DNA of 30,557 nt, taken from the IMG/VR virus record IMGVR_UViG_3300024429_000025, positions 1 to 30,557 of that record. One strand, 5' to 3'. The position numbers were made by a program, and so were the translations under genes. Numbering within the stretch: the stretch's first letter is position 1; the number at the start of each line of letters is the position of its first letter. The DNA is from a virus. Below, one piece after another: positions 7,946-16,030 of the stretch. Under the pieces are notes generated by a model, which worked only from the letters and a program-made list of their open reading frames with translations, made no database searches and was not told the DNA's origin.

Positions 7946-8497
7946 ATGAAGACATATTTTACGGAGACGAAAACGAGTAGCAACGTGCTATCGCTTGTTC
8001 TTCCGGCATCAGACACCATGCAGAGGATTATCACGTGGCTCGAGGTAACAAATGATCTTGGGGGATCAACAATGAATCTCTATCAAAGTATACCGGGAAG
8101 CCGAAAAACATCTACGGGGGCGGCCGCAACGGGACAGGCGATATTCCCGATTACAGTAACCGCCGGAATCGTTGCGAATGATTATGGAATGGTGCAGGAC
8201 GTTGTTGATCCAACCTTGTATGAATTCATCGAGATACTATCCGTCCAAGCCAATGTATCATACACCATGCAAACCAACTTCGTAAATAGTTATTCTGCAG
8301 GGGCAAGATTCCACGCTTTTAGCATTGGTGGTGGGGCGACTGGACCGGCTTGGATGTTTCAAGTCGGTGCCGCAACGGTAACAAAAGAGAATGATACGGC
8401 TGTTTTTGTTACAGGCAAAGGACAAGCAACACTCGTGGGATTTGGTAGTTGCACGACAATCTGCGCAACGCATGTGGCCGGATTCCTTCGCTCCTAA
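7946..8497 (+). CDS. Putative virion structural/decoration protein
   Basis: A 183-residue protein with few charged residues, rich in T, S, G, V and A. It looks like an all-beta virion protein. Its place directly after the capsid gene is the usual place for head decoration or head-fibre proteins. It has no signal peptide and no recognised motif. The ATG follows AAGAAGGGGGAATGG. Composition is more AT-rich than the flanking head genes, as is common for exposed, fast-changing surface proteins. The function is inference from position and composition. Confidence 0.7.
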   Translation: MKTYFTETKTSSNVLSLVLPASDTMQRIITWLEVTNDLGGSTMNLYQSIPGSRKTSTGAAATGQAIFPITVTAGIVANDYGMVQDVVDPTLYEFIEILSVQANVSYTMQTNFVNSYSAGARFHAFSIGGGATGPAWMFQVGAATVTKENDTAVFVTGKGQATLVGFGSCTTICATHVAGFLRS

Positions 8498-8671
8498 CCG
8501 ATTGACGAAAGTCAGAAGGGAGTATAAGTCATCGTATTAAGGATCGGTGATGTCCCGTGGGTGAAAAACAAGGGGGGGTCGATATTGTCGGCTCCCTCTT
8601 TGGAAGAGAAGGACGAAGACGACGATGACTTCGCATATGACGTGCCGGAGTCAAAGAAAGGGGGAAAACAA

Positions 8672-9034
8672 GTGTCAGATGAAAACAAAAAGGTCTATGT
8701 CTCCGTGATCGACAATCTTGTCGAAAGGGGAGCGCGACACATGAAGGGACAGATCTTGAAGGTGCCGGTTGATGAAGCAAGAGCGAATACGCTTATCACG
8801 CACAGTTTTATCGCACGGCGCGAGGACTATCAGGACGTGATCACAGATACAACCGGTCAGGGATTGTCCCGGGAGTCTCTTACGAAGGCGGAAGAGAAAC
8901 CGGAGCACGACAGAGCCATGAAGCCCGGAGATGTCGAGAAGAAGGACGAGAAAGGCGCGGAAGGCAAGGGCGCAGATCTTCTCAAAGGCAAGGAAGACAA
9001 GAAAGACAAGAAGGCCAAAAAGGGCAAGAAGTAA
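8672..9034 (+). CDS. Small head/neck-operon protein with Lys-rich tail
   Basis: A 120-residue protein: a short beta-like N-terminal domain (KKVYVSVIDNLVERG, then MKGQILKVPVDEARANTLI) followed by a long K/E/D-rich tail ending in a lysine run. The GTG at 8672 has AAAGGGGG seven bases upstream. The same frame is open further up: a GTG at 8561 would add 37 acidic residues (including DEDDDDF) but has no clear ribosome-binding site. I favour the downstream start, but a longer form is possible. The small domain followed by a charged tail resembles phage proteins located between capsid and connector genes. Exact function unknown. Confidence 0.65.
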   Translation: MSDENKKVYVSVIDNLVERGARHMKGQILKVPVDEARANTLITHSFIARREDYQDVITDTTGQGLSRESLTKAEEKPEHDRAMKPGDVEKKDEKGAEGKGADLLKGKEDKKDKKAKKGKK

Positions 9035-9056
9035 AAAGAGAGAAGGTGGCTGACGG

Positions 9057-9617
9057 ATGGCGCTCAACGCAAATGCGATAATAGACAAGACCGAGATCAA
9101 ACTATATCTCAAGGAGGCCTCGACGGCCGAGGATACGCTATTTGAGACGATAATCAACAACGTATCCTCAATGTTTGAGGTCTATTGCGACAACATCTTC
9201 ATCATTCAGGCGCTTACCGAAGATTATGACGGGAACGGAACGGAGATGTTGATGTTGAGGCATTGGCCGATTACAGTCCTGACAAAAGTAGTTTACGAAT
9301 ACGACGGGGAGCAAGCTGTGTCGAACTTCAAGTATAACGCGGCGACAGGAGTCTTGATGTCTACATATGCGGCCTTCCCGGAAGGCTTCCAGAATGTCGA
9401 GATCCAGTATTCGGCTGGGTTGGCCGTCGCGAAGGCAGACCTTCCGCCGGATCTGAAACAAGCCGCATTGAAACAAGTCGAGTTTTTCTATAAGAGGGAC
9501 GCCGCAGACTTCTCGGACACGTTCGCCGAGGGAATGATTGTGAAGGCGCCGGCAGACCTATTCAGTCCGATCGTCAGGGGATTGCTCGCGCCATACCGGA
9601 ATATAAGGACGGGATGA
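9057..9617 (+). CDS. Head-tail connector protein (gp6/gp15-like)
   Basis: A 186-residue protein with the layout of HK97 gp6/SPP1 gp15-type connectors. A helical N-terminus (IIDKTEIKLYLKEA...LFETIINNVSSMFEVYCD) is followed by a beta part with LRHWPITVLTKVVYEYDG and GVLMSTYAAFPEGFQNVEIQYSAG. A C-terminal helix has LPPDLKQAALKQVEFFYKR. It would form the ring below the portal that closes the DNA-filled head. Gene order (capsid, connector, gp10-like, terminator-like, tube) supports the call. It overlaps the next gene by four bases. Confidence 0.82.
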   Translation: MALNANAIIDKTEIKLYLKEASTAEDTLFETIINNVSSMFEVYCDNIFIIQALTEDYDGNGTEMLMLRHWPITVLTKVVYEYDGEQAVSNFKYNAATGVLMSTYAAFPEGFQNVEIQYSAGLAVAKADLPPDLKQAALKQVEFFYKRDAADFSDTFAEGMIVKAPADLFSPIVRGLLAPYRNIRTG

Positions 9618-10096
9618 TGGCAGACGGAATGACAATCGCGATCAAGATTCCGCCGGCACTTGCCCGGGGATTAAGAGATCCTAAATCGACAGCAGGGCGA
9701 AGGCTTCGGCCAGCGATCCTGAAGTCGCTCATAATAGCACAGGGAGAGGTCAAGAAGAATATCACGCCGGGATGGGGAGCCGGCTTTCGCAAGGGGATCT
9801 TCTCGGGAGCGCTCATGCGATCTACTACATACCGCATGGAATCGCCATTGAAGGGGATCCTCGGGGTGAATAAGGTCTATGCGAGGATACAGGAGAAGGG
9901 CGGAGTGATTATGCCGAGGATCAAGAAGATGCTCGCATGGTTTGACAAGCGTCAAAAGAAGTGGATCTTCGCGAAGAAGGTAACACTCAAAGCGAAGCAC
10001 TATTTCAAGAGGGGAATCCAGAAAGCCCGGGCGCCGATCAAGAGGACCTTACAGAAGGCCGTAAAGGATATCACCCGGGACATGGGATTTAGATAA
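9614..10096 (+). CDS. HK97 gp10-like neck/head-closure protein
   Basis: A 160-residue very basic protein. The block VYARIQEKGGVI followed by KMLAWFDKRQKKWIFAKKV and AKHYF matches the HK97 gp10-like/minor-capsid neck family, which acts at the head-tail junction. Two adjacent ATGs (9614, 9617) are possible starts. The first overlaps the connector stop and is used here. The TAATGG overlap at the end joins it to the next gene. Confidence 0.78.
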   Translation: MMADGMTIAIKIPPALARGLRDPKSTAGRRLRPAILKSLIIAQGEVKKNITPGWGAGFRKGIFSGALMRSTTYRMESPLKGILGVNKVYARIQEKGGVIMPRIKKMLAWFDKRQKKWIFAKKVTLKAKHYFKRGIQKARAPIKRTLQKAVKDITRDMGFR

Positions 10097-10509
10097 TGGC
10101 TTCATACGATATAAGCGAAATCGAGGACGCACTTGTGGTTATATTGAGTGGACTCCCGGCGCTCAAGACTGTATTGGACTATGATCCAAAGAGGATCCCT
10201 GCACTCCCGGCCGCGACACTTTTCTATTCTGGTTTTGAGCAAGGACAGACGGAATCGCAATCTTTCACGATAACGCATAAATGGATCTTGAGACTTTACG
10301 TTAAGTTGGTTGACGCAAAGAGAGCGCAGGATCTGATTAAGGAATTGATCGAGGATGTTCTCGTTGCGTTCAAAGCGAATCAGAAATTCGGCGGATCGGT
10401 CAATATAAGAGGAGTGATCCCGAGTGGTGATGTTGGTGTCATATTGGATCGGGAACGGCCGCTTATGGTGGCCGAGTTAGATGTAACAGGAATGAAACAA
10501 GAAGATTAA
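10096..10509 (+). CDS. Tail terminator/tail completion-like protein
   Basis: A 137-residue protein with a helix-beta pattern: an N-terminal helix (ISEIEDALVVILSGLPALK), a central beta segment ending with HKWILRLYV, a helix (AQDLIKELIEDVLVAFK) and C-terminal beta strands. This pattern and its place between the gp10-like and tail tube genes fit tail terminator proteins, which cap the tail tube and join it to the head. No unique motif; the call is from context and fold pattern. It begins in the stop of the preceding gene. Confidence 0.65.
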   Translation: MASYDISEIEDALVVILSGLPALKTVLDYDPKRIPALPAATLFYSGFEQGQTESQSFTITHKWILRLYVKLVDAKRAQDLIKELIEDVLVAFKANQKFGGSVNIRGVIPSGDVGVILDRERPLMVAELDVTGMKQED

Positions 10510-10522
10510 GGGGGGATGGGTA

Positions 10523-10708
10523 ATGAGTGACAAAGACAAATATATCGGCGCGAGATTCATGGGGACATCGCCGGCCATGAGTCCGGAGTTCGGATGCATG
10601 GAGCCGGGCGAGATCTATCCGTTACCAGAAGAGCGCGCGAAGGTCTCGAACGGATTCGAGCCGATCTACGGAGACGGAGACAAGAAAAAAGAAAGGAAGG
10701 TGAAGTAA
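10523..10708 (+). CDS. Small hypothetical protein upstream of tail tube
   Basis: A 61-residue protein with GGGGGATGG before the ATG. A central PGEIYPLPEERA segment is followed by a lysine-rich end. No known domain. It sits one base before the tail tube gene, so it is likely a co-expressed tail-operon protein. Confidence 0.65.
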   Translation: MSDKDKYIGARFMGTSPAMSPEFGCMEPGEIYPLPEERAKVSNGFEPIYGDGDKKKERKVK

Positions 10709-10709
10709 A

Positions 10710-11696
10710 TTGTCATATTTGACCACGAACGGGTATATCGGGATGGGGAAACAGACGGCTTTCGGGACGGCGTGGGGGCCGGAAGTGGGTCTATTTATCA
10801 AGTACCTCTCGGAAAGTCTTTTGCAGGAGCAAGATGATATCAAGGCGGTGGAAGGCGGACAAGGACGGAATATAATCGAGGCTTACAAAAGCACACATAA
10901 GGCCGGGGGAGAGGTCTCATTTTACGCGAGGCCGGACGTTGCTGGGTTCTTCCTTGCTATGGCTATGGGCGCCGACTCCTATGCCGCAGGTCCACCGATG
11001 CAACACACGTTGACGCCAGCCTTGCCGCACTATTTCACGATAGAGCGGTGCATTGATCCTGCAACAGCAATGTTTGTCGAAAGGATACAAGATTGTGCTA
11101 TAAGCGAGATCACGATTGAGGGTGAAAGTAGTCAGCCGTGGAAGGTGACAGCGACTCTCATGGGGACAAAGGGGGCGCTTTTGACTATGCCCGGAACTCC
11201 GACCTATGAGGATAACGATCCGATCATGTTTTTCGATACGCCGGTCTATACGCATGACGGCGTACCGACGACGGAGATCAGCAAGTTCAGCATCAAACTC
11301 TCAAATAATCTCGACGAATGGTACGGGACGACAATGACAAGAGCGGCGATCATAGCGAAGTTACTGACGGTCGAAGTTGCCTTCACGCTCAAGTTTGAGA
11401 ATGCGACACATTACAAGGCGGTCTATTATGGCGGTGGAACGGCGGTTGTTGACACGTTGGATGATGGCAATCTCACAGTAAAAGCCGGTTATGGTGCCGG
11501 TGCGACCGAAAGATCGATGCAGATTGAATGCAAGAACATCAAGCATATCGGAGCGGCGGTTCATTTGGCCGGGGAAGCCGCGCCGATCTTTCAGGAATGT
11601 GTCGGATATGCGCGGAAGGTGACTACCGATAACATAATCGATGCGGTAATCAAAGGAACATATAGCAGGGACTACGATACAAACTCCGGAGAGTAA
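10710..11696 (+). CDS. Major tail tube protein
   Basis: A 328-residue protein starting at TTG after AAGGAAGGTGAAG. The N-terminal GYIGMGKQTAFGT and the following beta-rich sequence, with central SEITIEGESSQPWKVTATLMG, are characteristic of siphovirus tail tube proteins. Its place between the terminator-like protein and the tail chaperone pair is the canonical one. It polymerises into the hollow tube around the tape measure. The length leaves room for an extra surface domain in the C-terminal half. Confidence 0.82.
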   Translation: MSYLTTNGYIGMGKQTAFGTAWGPEVGLFIKYLSESLLQEQDDIKAVEGGQGRNIIEAYKSTHKAGGEVSFYARPDVAGFFLAMAMGADSYAAGPPMQHTLTPALPHYFTIERCIDPATAMFVERIQDCAISEITIEGESSQPWKVTATLMGTKGALLTMPGTPTYEDNDPIMFFDTPVYTHDGVPTTEISKFSIKLSNNLDEWYGTTMTRAAIIAKLLTVEVAFTLKFENATHYKAVYYGGGTAVVDTLDDGNLTVKAGYGAGATERSMQIECKNIKHIGAAVHLAGEAAPIFQECVGYARKVTTDNIIDAVIKGTYSRDYDTNSGE

Positions 11697-11724
11697 TCGG
11701 AGAGGAAAGAAAGGGGACGGGAAA

Positions 11725-12072
11725 ATGGCTGACGATATACTGGATCTTGACGCGTTCGTGCCGCCGGCGCGGACGATAAGGATCGACAAAAAGGACTATA
11801 AGGTGGCCGGCGGTGGGAGTGTCGAGTTGACGCTGAAACTTATGGCGGCATCAAAGGCGCAACAGAAGGATCCTCAATCCGAAGCGGCGGTCAAAATCTT
11901 GATGGAGACACTCCGGGCATTCTTCATAGATCCGATCGGGATGGACAAGTTGATGAAACTGGATCTCGCGACGCAGGTCCCGCTGATAATCGCGTTCCTT
12001 TATGGCCGGGACATAAAGAAGATTCAGAATGAAGACACACCAAAAAAAGACAAGGGCCAGCCGAAGACATAA
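11725..12072 (+). CDS. Tail assembly chaperone, G-type protein
   Basis: A 115-residue protein located between tail tube and tape measure, the conserved location of the lambda G/GT chaperone pair. The N-terminus (DLDAFVPPARTIRIDKKDYKV) and the helical core ending FLYGRDIKKIQ fit this family. Near the 3' end the frame reads CCA AAA AAA GAC, so a run of seven As (12042-12048) can support a -1 shift into the downstream frame, which is open to 12260. The chaperone binds the tape measure and recruits tube subunits and is normally absent from the virion. The ATG follows AAAGGGGACGG. Confidence 0.85.
   Translation: MADDILDLDAFVPPARTIRIDKKDYKVAGGGSVELTLKLMAASKAQQKDPQSEAAVKILMETLRAFFIDPIGMDKLMKLDLATQVPLIIAFLYGRDIKKIQNEDTPKKDKGQPKT
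12042..12048 (+). other. -1 ribosomal frameshift slippery site (A AAA AAA)
   Basis: In the zero frame the site reads CCA AAA AAA G. After a -1 slip both decoding tRNAs can re-pair with AAA. Reading then continues AGA CAA GGG CCA and stays open through the next frame to the stop at 12258-12260, giving a fused product of about 178 residues. Confidence 0.75.
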
Positions 12073-12074
12073 GG

Positions 12075-12260
12075 TTGGCCGAATTGTTTATCGCCGTAAA
12101 GGTGATGATCAATGAATCGCACGAAGGGATCATGAAGATGCCGTGGAAGACGCTCATGTGCTATATCGGCGCACTCGATAAGCGCGAAAGGAGACGAGTC
12201 ACGGAACAAAAATCGAAGGAGTTTACAGCAAGCGCAAGGAAGCGGCTCGGGTTAAAATAA
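12075..12260 (+). CDS. Tail assembly chaperone, T segment (made as G-T frameshift fusion)
   Basis: This open frame codes for about 61 residues (ELFIAVKVMINESHEGIMKM and a basic C-terminus). It lies in the -1 frame relative to the G-type gene and is open upstream at least to the slippery site at 12042-12048, adding nine residues. A TTG at 12075 could start it independently, but there is no good ribosome-binding site. Frameshifted expression as a G-T fusion is therefore more likely. In lambda the T part binds tail tube subunits while G binds the tape measure. It ends one base before the tape measure ATG. Confidence 0.72.
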   Translation: MAELFIAVKVMINESHEGIMKMPWKTLMCYIGALDKRERRRVTEQKSKEFTASARKRLGLK

Positions 12261-12261
12261 T

Positions 12262-14256
12262 ATGGCAAAAGAAGAAGTCACGCTTGTTATAGACGGCGAG
12301 TCGAAGGGCGCACAAAGAGCGCTCAAGGGGACTTCTGTCTCGACAGTTGCGCTCGGAAACGTGATCGCGAACGTTGCCGGAGTAGCCATGCGACAAATGG
12401 CGGCCGCGCTCCGGGGGATAGCGAATCAGGCGCTTGCGGCGATCGCCGCATCCTCGGCTCTGGAAGAAACAATCGCAAAGTTTGAGACAGTCTTTGCGAC
12501 ACAAATAGACAAGGCGAATGAGTGGGCTTCTGTTTTGGTGGACTCCTTCAAGATGAGCGAAAGGGAAGCGAAAGCGAATCTCGCGGCCTTTCAGGATCTA
12601 CTTGTGCCGATGGGAATGGCGGCAGACGCGGCCGGCCGTATGTCGTTTGAAGTGGTGAAACTGTCCGCGGATCTTGGCTCGTTCAACAATCTACCGACCG
12701 AGAGGGTTATCGCGGACGTTCAAAGCGCTCTTGTCGGTAATTACGAGACCATGAAGAAGTACGGAGTCGTGCTGAATGCCACTACAGTCCAACAGGAAGC
12801 GCTTGGCATGGGTCTTGCGGCCTCGAAAGAGGAATTGACGGCCGCAGACAAGGCACAGGCGGCATATGCGCTCATAGTCAAGGGAAGCACGGCGGCGATT
12901 GGTGACATGGAGCGCACAGGGGGAAGTTGGGCGAACACTATGAAGGGAATGAAAGCTCGCCTTGAGGATATGTCGGCGGCAGCCGGAGATGTGATAGTCA
13001 AGAATCAGGGCTTGAGTATAGTCTTTGGAATCTTGCAGGATGCGATTATGCAAGCGACTGAATGGATACGCGCACATCAGTTGCAAATGGCCGAACTGGT
13101 GAAGACAGGGATTGTCAATTTAGTGAAGGGGCTCGGGTTTGTTGTCGATGGCCTGAACTTCCTGTCGTTCACATGGACGGAAGTCGGCAATGCAGGCGTG
13201 AAGGCCTTTGGGCTTATGCTTCAAGGCGCAAGGGTTTATATGCAAGTTGTCAATCTCTATGACAAGAGCGCAGGCAATGTAATTAAAAACATTGATTTGA
13301 TGATAACGGCCGGTGATGAAGAAGTCGCCGCAGGTGAAGCGGCACAGTTAAAGCGTGGCATTATGTTTGAAAGATTCAAGACTGGCCTTGACGAAGTCGC
13401 GGCAAAGATCGCGGCTGTCCCGGGAATGTATGGGCCAGTCAATGAGGCAGTTATAAAAAATGCAGAGATAACGCAAGAGGCGGCAGAACAGAAGATGGAA
13501 ACAACAGAACAGTTGAAAGATCTTATCCGGGGATACACGGAAGCCGAACTTGAGGAATATATGCGCCGAACAGAGGCTCTCTGGGGGATGATGGAAGAAG
13601 GGAAAATCTCAAGAGAAGATTTCACGGCATGGGTTGCGGCAAATGGCGTGAAGTTTAATCTGACGGAAAAGAAGACGACAGAAGCATGGAAGAAAAACTG
13701 GACATCAGCATGGCAAAAAATCAAGGCAGTATCGAGCAAAGCATCCGACGAAATAGTCAAGGGCGAAAAAACTTTTGGCGAAGCTCTTGCAGATGCAACG
13801 AAGAAGGCGATGGTGGCACATATCGAAGAGTACGTAGACGCCAAAATCGCGAAGCTCGCAACAACAGTGGCGACAGAAGTTGGTATCGCGACAGCCGAGG
13901 CCCCCATGTCTTTCGGTGCGACGCTCCTGATGATCCCCTTGATATTAGCGGCCTCACTCGCGGCAAAGGCGGCAATAAGGGCGGCGGCTGGGTTTGCTGA
14001 AGGCGGCATGGTTGGCCCGGGCGGAATGAGACTCCCGATCCCGTCATTCCAGAGCGAAGGAGCCGGGGCGCCGCATCTTGTGACAGCGCATGAGAACGAA
14101 GTTATCGGGACGCCGGCAACATTGGCGGCCGCAGGGATTGGCGCGGTCACAGTCAACGTCACCTTTGAAGGTGGCATTTCGCCGGAGACTGATATTGAAG
14201 AGATAGGAAGAGAACTCGGGGAAGCGGTAAGAGAAGAGATAAGGACGGCGGTATGA
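12262..14256 (+). CDS. Tail tape measure protein
   Basis: A 664-residue, Ala- and Lys-rich, mostly helical protein that sets tail length and may help DNA entry. The first 120 residues resemble the start of many tape measures (ALGNVIANVAGVAMRQMAAAL). A segment near 130-170 has the MGMAADAAGRMSFEVVKLSAD pattern. Near the C-terminus a hydrophobic stretch (ATLLMIPLILAASLAAKAAI) is followed by the family-typical GFAEGGMVGPGG. If about 0.15 nm of tail corresponds to one residue, the tail would be around 100 nm. It overlaps the Dit gene by four bases. Confidence 0.92.
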   Translation: MAKEEVTLVIDGESKGAQRALKGTSVSTVALGNVIANVAGVAMRQMAAALRGIANQALAAIAASSALEETIAKFETVFATQIDKANEWASVLVDSFKMSEREAKANLAAFQDLLVPMGMAADAAGRMSFEVVKLSADLGSFNNLPTERVIADVQSALVGNYETMKKYGVVLNATTVQQEALGMGLAASKEELTAADKAQAAYALIVKGSTAAIGDMERTGGSWANTMKGMKARLEDMSAAAGDVIVKNQGLSIVFGILQDAIMQATEWIRAHQLQMAELVKTGIVNLVKGLGFVVDGLNFLSFTWTEVGNAGVKAFGLMLQGARVYMQVVNLYDKSAGNVIKNIDLMITAGDEEVAAGEAAQLKRGIMFERFKTGLDEVAAKIAAVPGMYGPVNEAVIKNAEITQEAAEQKMETTEQLKDLIRGYTEAELEEYMRRTEALWGMMEEGKISREDFTAWVAANGVKFNLTEKKTTEAWKKNWTSAWQKIKAVSSKASDEIVKGEKTFGEALADATKKAMVAHIEEYVDAKIAKLATTVATEVGIATAEAPMSFGATLLMIPLILAASLAAKAAIRAAAGFAEGGMVGPGGMRLPIPSFQSEGAGAPHLVTAHENEVIGTPATLAAAGIGAVTVNVTFEGGISPETDIEEIGRELGEAVREEIRTAV

Positions 14257-15002
14257 GTCTGAAACTGAAAGATACGGACCTTAACGAGTTGACGTTGAAT
14301 GATACATTCCGGCTCGGGAGTTTTTCGTGGAAGAAGAGATCGAAGACAGCAGAGGCGGCCTTCAGTCATGGCGGCCGGGACATGGCCGATGGTATGCTTC
14401 GGGTGCGAGTGCTTCAGATCGAGGGGATCGTTCAGGGCGTGAATCAGGCCGCTTATGAGGCGGCATATTTCGAGTTGACATCATGGCTTTACAAAGAGGA
14501 TCTACAATTATCTTACGGCGTGAGCAATTATATCAAGGTGAAAAGGATATCGAACTTCAAGCACAGTTTTGTCGAGGGCGGTTTCCTGCGTATCGCGAAG
14601 GTAGCCTTTACGTGTGTTTGTGAGGATCCATTCTGGTATGACGCGGCATTGACATCGGATACGCAGACTGTCACGAGTAGTCCGTGGGTTTTCGTGTTGG
14701 CCAACGACGGAAGTGCCGAGACATATCCGATATTTACGATAACAGCGATCGCGAACAACACCGACATGACACTTGCGAATGCGACAGACGACAACCGGAA
14801 ACTTCGTTATCAGGATACAGGCTTTTATATCGGTTCAGTTGTCGTGATCGATTGTCACGAAGGAACAGTCACAAGGGACGGGACGAATCTGATATCGGCC
14901 TTCGATGGTTCTTTTCTCCCGTTATTGAAAGGATCAAACAGTCTGGAATATACCGGCGCGGACGTAACGATCCTCACGGAATATCGGGAGCGCAAATTGT
15001 GA
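14253..15002 (+). CDS. Distal tail protein (Dit-like)
   Basis: A 249-residue protein after the tape measure, the normal place of Dit, the hub linking tail tube to baseplate. Sequence signs: an early GSFSWKKRSKTAE strand pair, a conserved middle with SFVEGGFLRIAKVAFTCVCEDPFWY, then a C-terminal galectin-like beta domain with YPIFTITA and a LLKGSNSLEY region. Dit proteins of lactococcal and SPP1 phages have this two-part structure. It begins inside the tape measure stop and shares GTGA with the next gene. Confidence 0.82.
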   Translation: MSLKLKDTDLNELTLNDTFRLGSFSWKKRSKTAEAAFSHGGRDMADGMLRVRVLQIEGIVQGVNQAAYEAAYFELTSWLYKEDLQLSYGVSNYIKVKRISNFKHSFVEGGFLRIAKVAFTCVCEDPFWYDAALTSDTQTVTSSPWVFVLANDGSAETYPIFTITAIANNTDMTLANATDDNRKLRYQDTGFYIGSVVVIDCHEGTVTRDGTNLISAFDGSFLPLLKGSNSLEYTGADVTILTEYRERKL

Positions 15003-16030
15003 GCGTCCACAGGGTAACAGAATATCGGACGGGGAGATATCGCGAAGAACGGCGATATCGGGAATATGCAGATCTTACCGTTCAGGAGAAGTTATCACAG
15101 ATCGCGGAGTTTACCGCGATTGTCTATGACCGCAACGGCGTCAAGATAGGTCAGTTATCGAGCATAAATGAGCGCGCATATATGATCCTTGACTTCGCGC
15201 TTGGGGAGATCGGGAGCGGTAATTTCAAGTTGACATTGCTCCGAGAGCCGCCATTCCTGATCGATTACAGTTTCAAGATTGTGGTATATCTCTTTCAGTC
15301 GATAGTCCCGTGGTATGCCGGCTATGTAACCGAATTGCCGCGGTTGGGAAGTACGGACCGGCGAAAGGTTTACTCCGGGGTCGGATATTATAATCAGTTG
15401 CAAGGGTGCGTCATACTCAACCGGGTATATGCGGCCGAGAAGGTCGAAGATATAGTGAAACATCTTGTCCAGAACGAGGTCACGCCACAAAGTGATATCA
15501 TCTATAACGCCGGGAAGATACAGACGACGGCCTACACAGTACAAGATCAACAGTTTTTTTTGGTGGACGCAAAGAAAGTAATGGGTGAGCTCGCGCGGCT
15601 TGCCGGGAATTGGGTCTTCGGCGTAGACGAATATCAAGAGTTTTTCTTCAAGCCGCGAGACACAGGGCTTCAGACAGCGGCGATCAAGGCAGTCGGGAAG
15701 CACATGGACAGTTTCGTTCCACAGGAAGATGCGACAAAGATCGCGAATCGTCTGTATATCAAATGCGGCAAGACAACAGGGGGATCGAATTATATCGTGA
15801 CTCTCAATGATGCAACGAGTCAGGGGATATACGGGATCCGGTCAAAGGTTCTTACCGCGCCTTCTGTCCTTGATATTGCCGACGCGACACAATGGGGAAC
15901 GGAGAAGCTCACACAGTATGCCTATCCGACAGTACGCTCCACGATCAAGAACGTCGATATCACTTTGTTGAAGGAGAGAATATCGGCAGACGGCAAGGCG
16001 CGCATTCTATTGACAGAGGTTCCGGCATAA
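14999..16030 (+). CDS. Baseplate hub/tail-associated protein (Gp37/Tal N-terminal-like)
   Basis: A 343-residue protein directly after Dit. I choose GTG 14999, which overlaps the Dit stop as GTGA. An open frame continues upstream to 14684 but lies within dit. The sequence has a beta-rich start (TAIVYDRNGVKIGQLSS), a central VYSGVGYYNQL block and RLAGNWVFGVDEYQEFFFKP, resembling siphovirus Gp37/baseplate hub families. No peptidase or lysozyme domain is visible at the C-terminus, so it is the structural hub only. It ends in TAATG with the fibre gene. Confidence 0.72.
   Translation: MSVHRVTEYRTGRYREERRYREYADLTVQEKLSQIAEFTAIVYDRNGVKIGQLSSINERAYMILDFALGEIGSGNFKLTLLREPPFLIDYSFKIVVYLFQSIVPWYAGYVTELPRLGSTDRRKVYSGVGYYNQLQGCVILNRVYAAEKVEDIVKHLVQNEVTPQSDIIYNAGKIQTTAYTVQDQQFFLVDAKKVMGELARLAGNWVFGVDEYQEFFFKPRDTGLQTAAIKAVGKHMDSFVPQEDATKIANRLYIKCGKTTGGSNYIVTLNDATSQGIYGIRSKVLTAPSVLDIADATQWGTEKLTQYAYPTVRSTIKNVDITLLKERISADGKARILLTEVPA

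Noticed and set aside
7880-7949. 23-codon frame after the capsid gene
   Set aside because: It lies entirely over the hairpin, has no ribosome-binding site and yields a low-complexity peptide.
14684-14998. Upstream extension of the hub gene inside dit
   Set aside because: It overlaps the well-supported Dit frame for over 300 bases, while GTG 14999 gives a normal GTGA junction.
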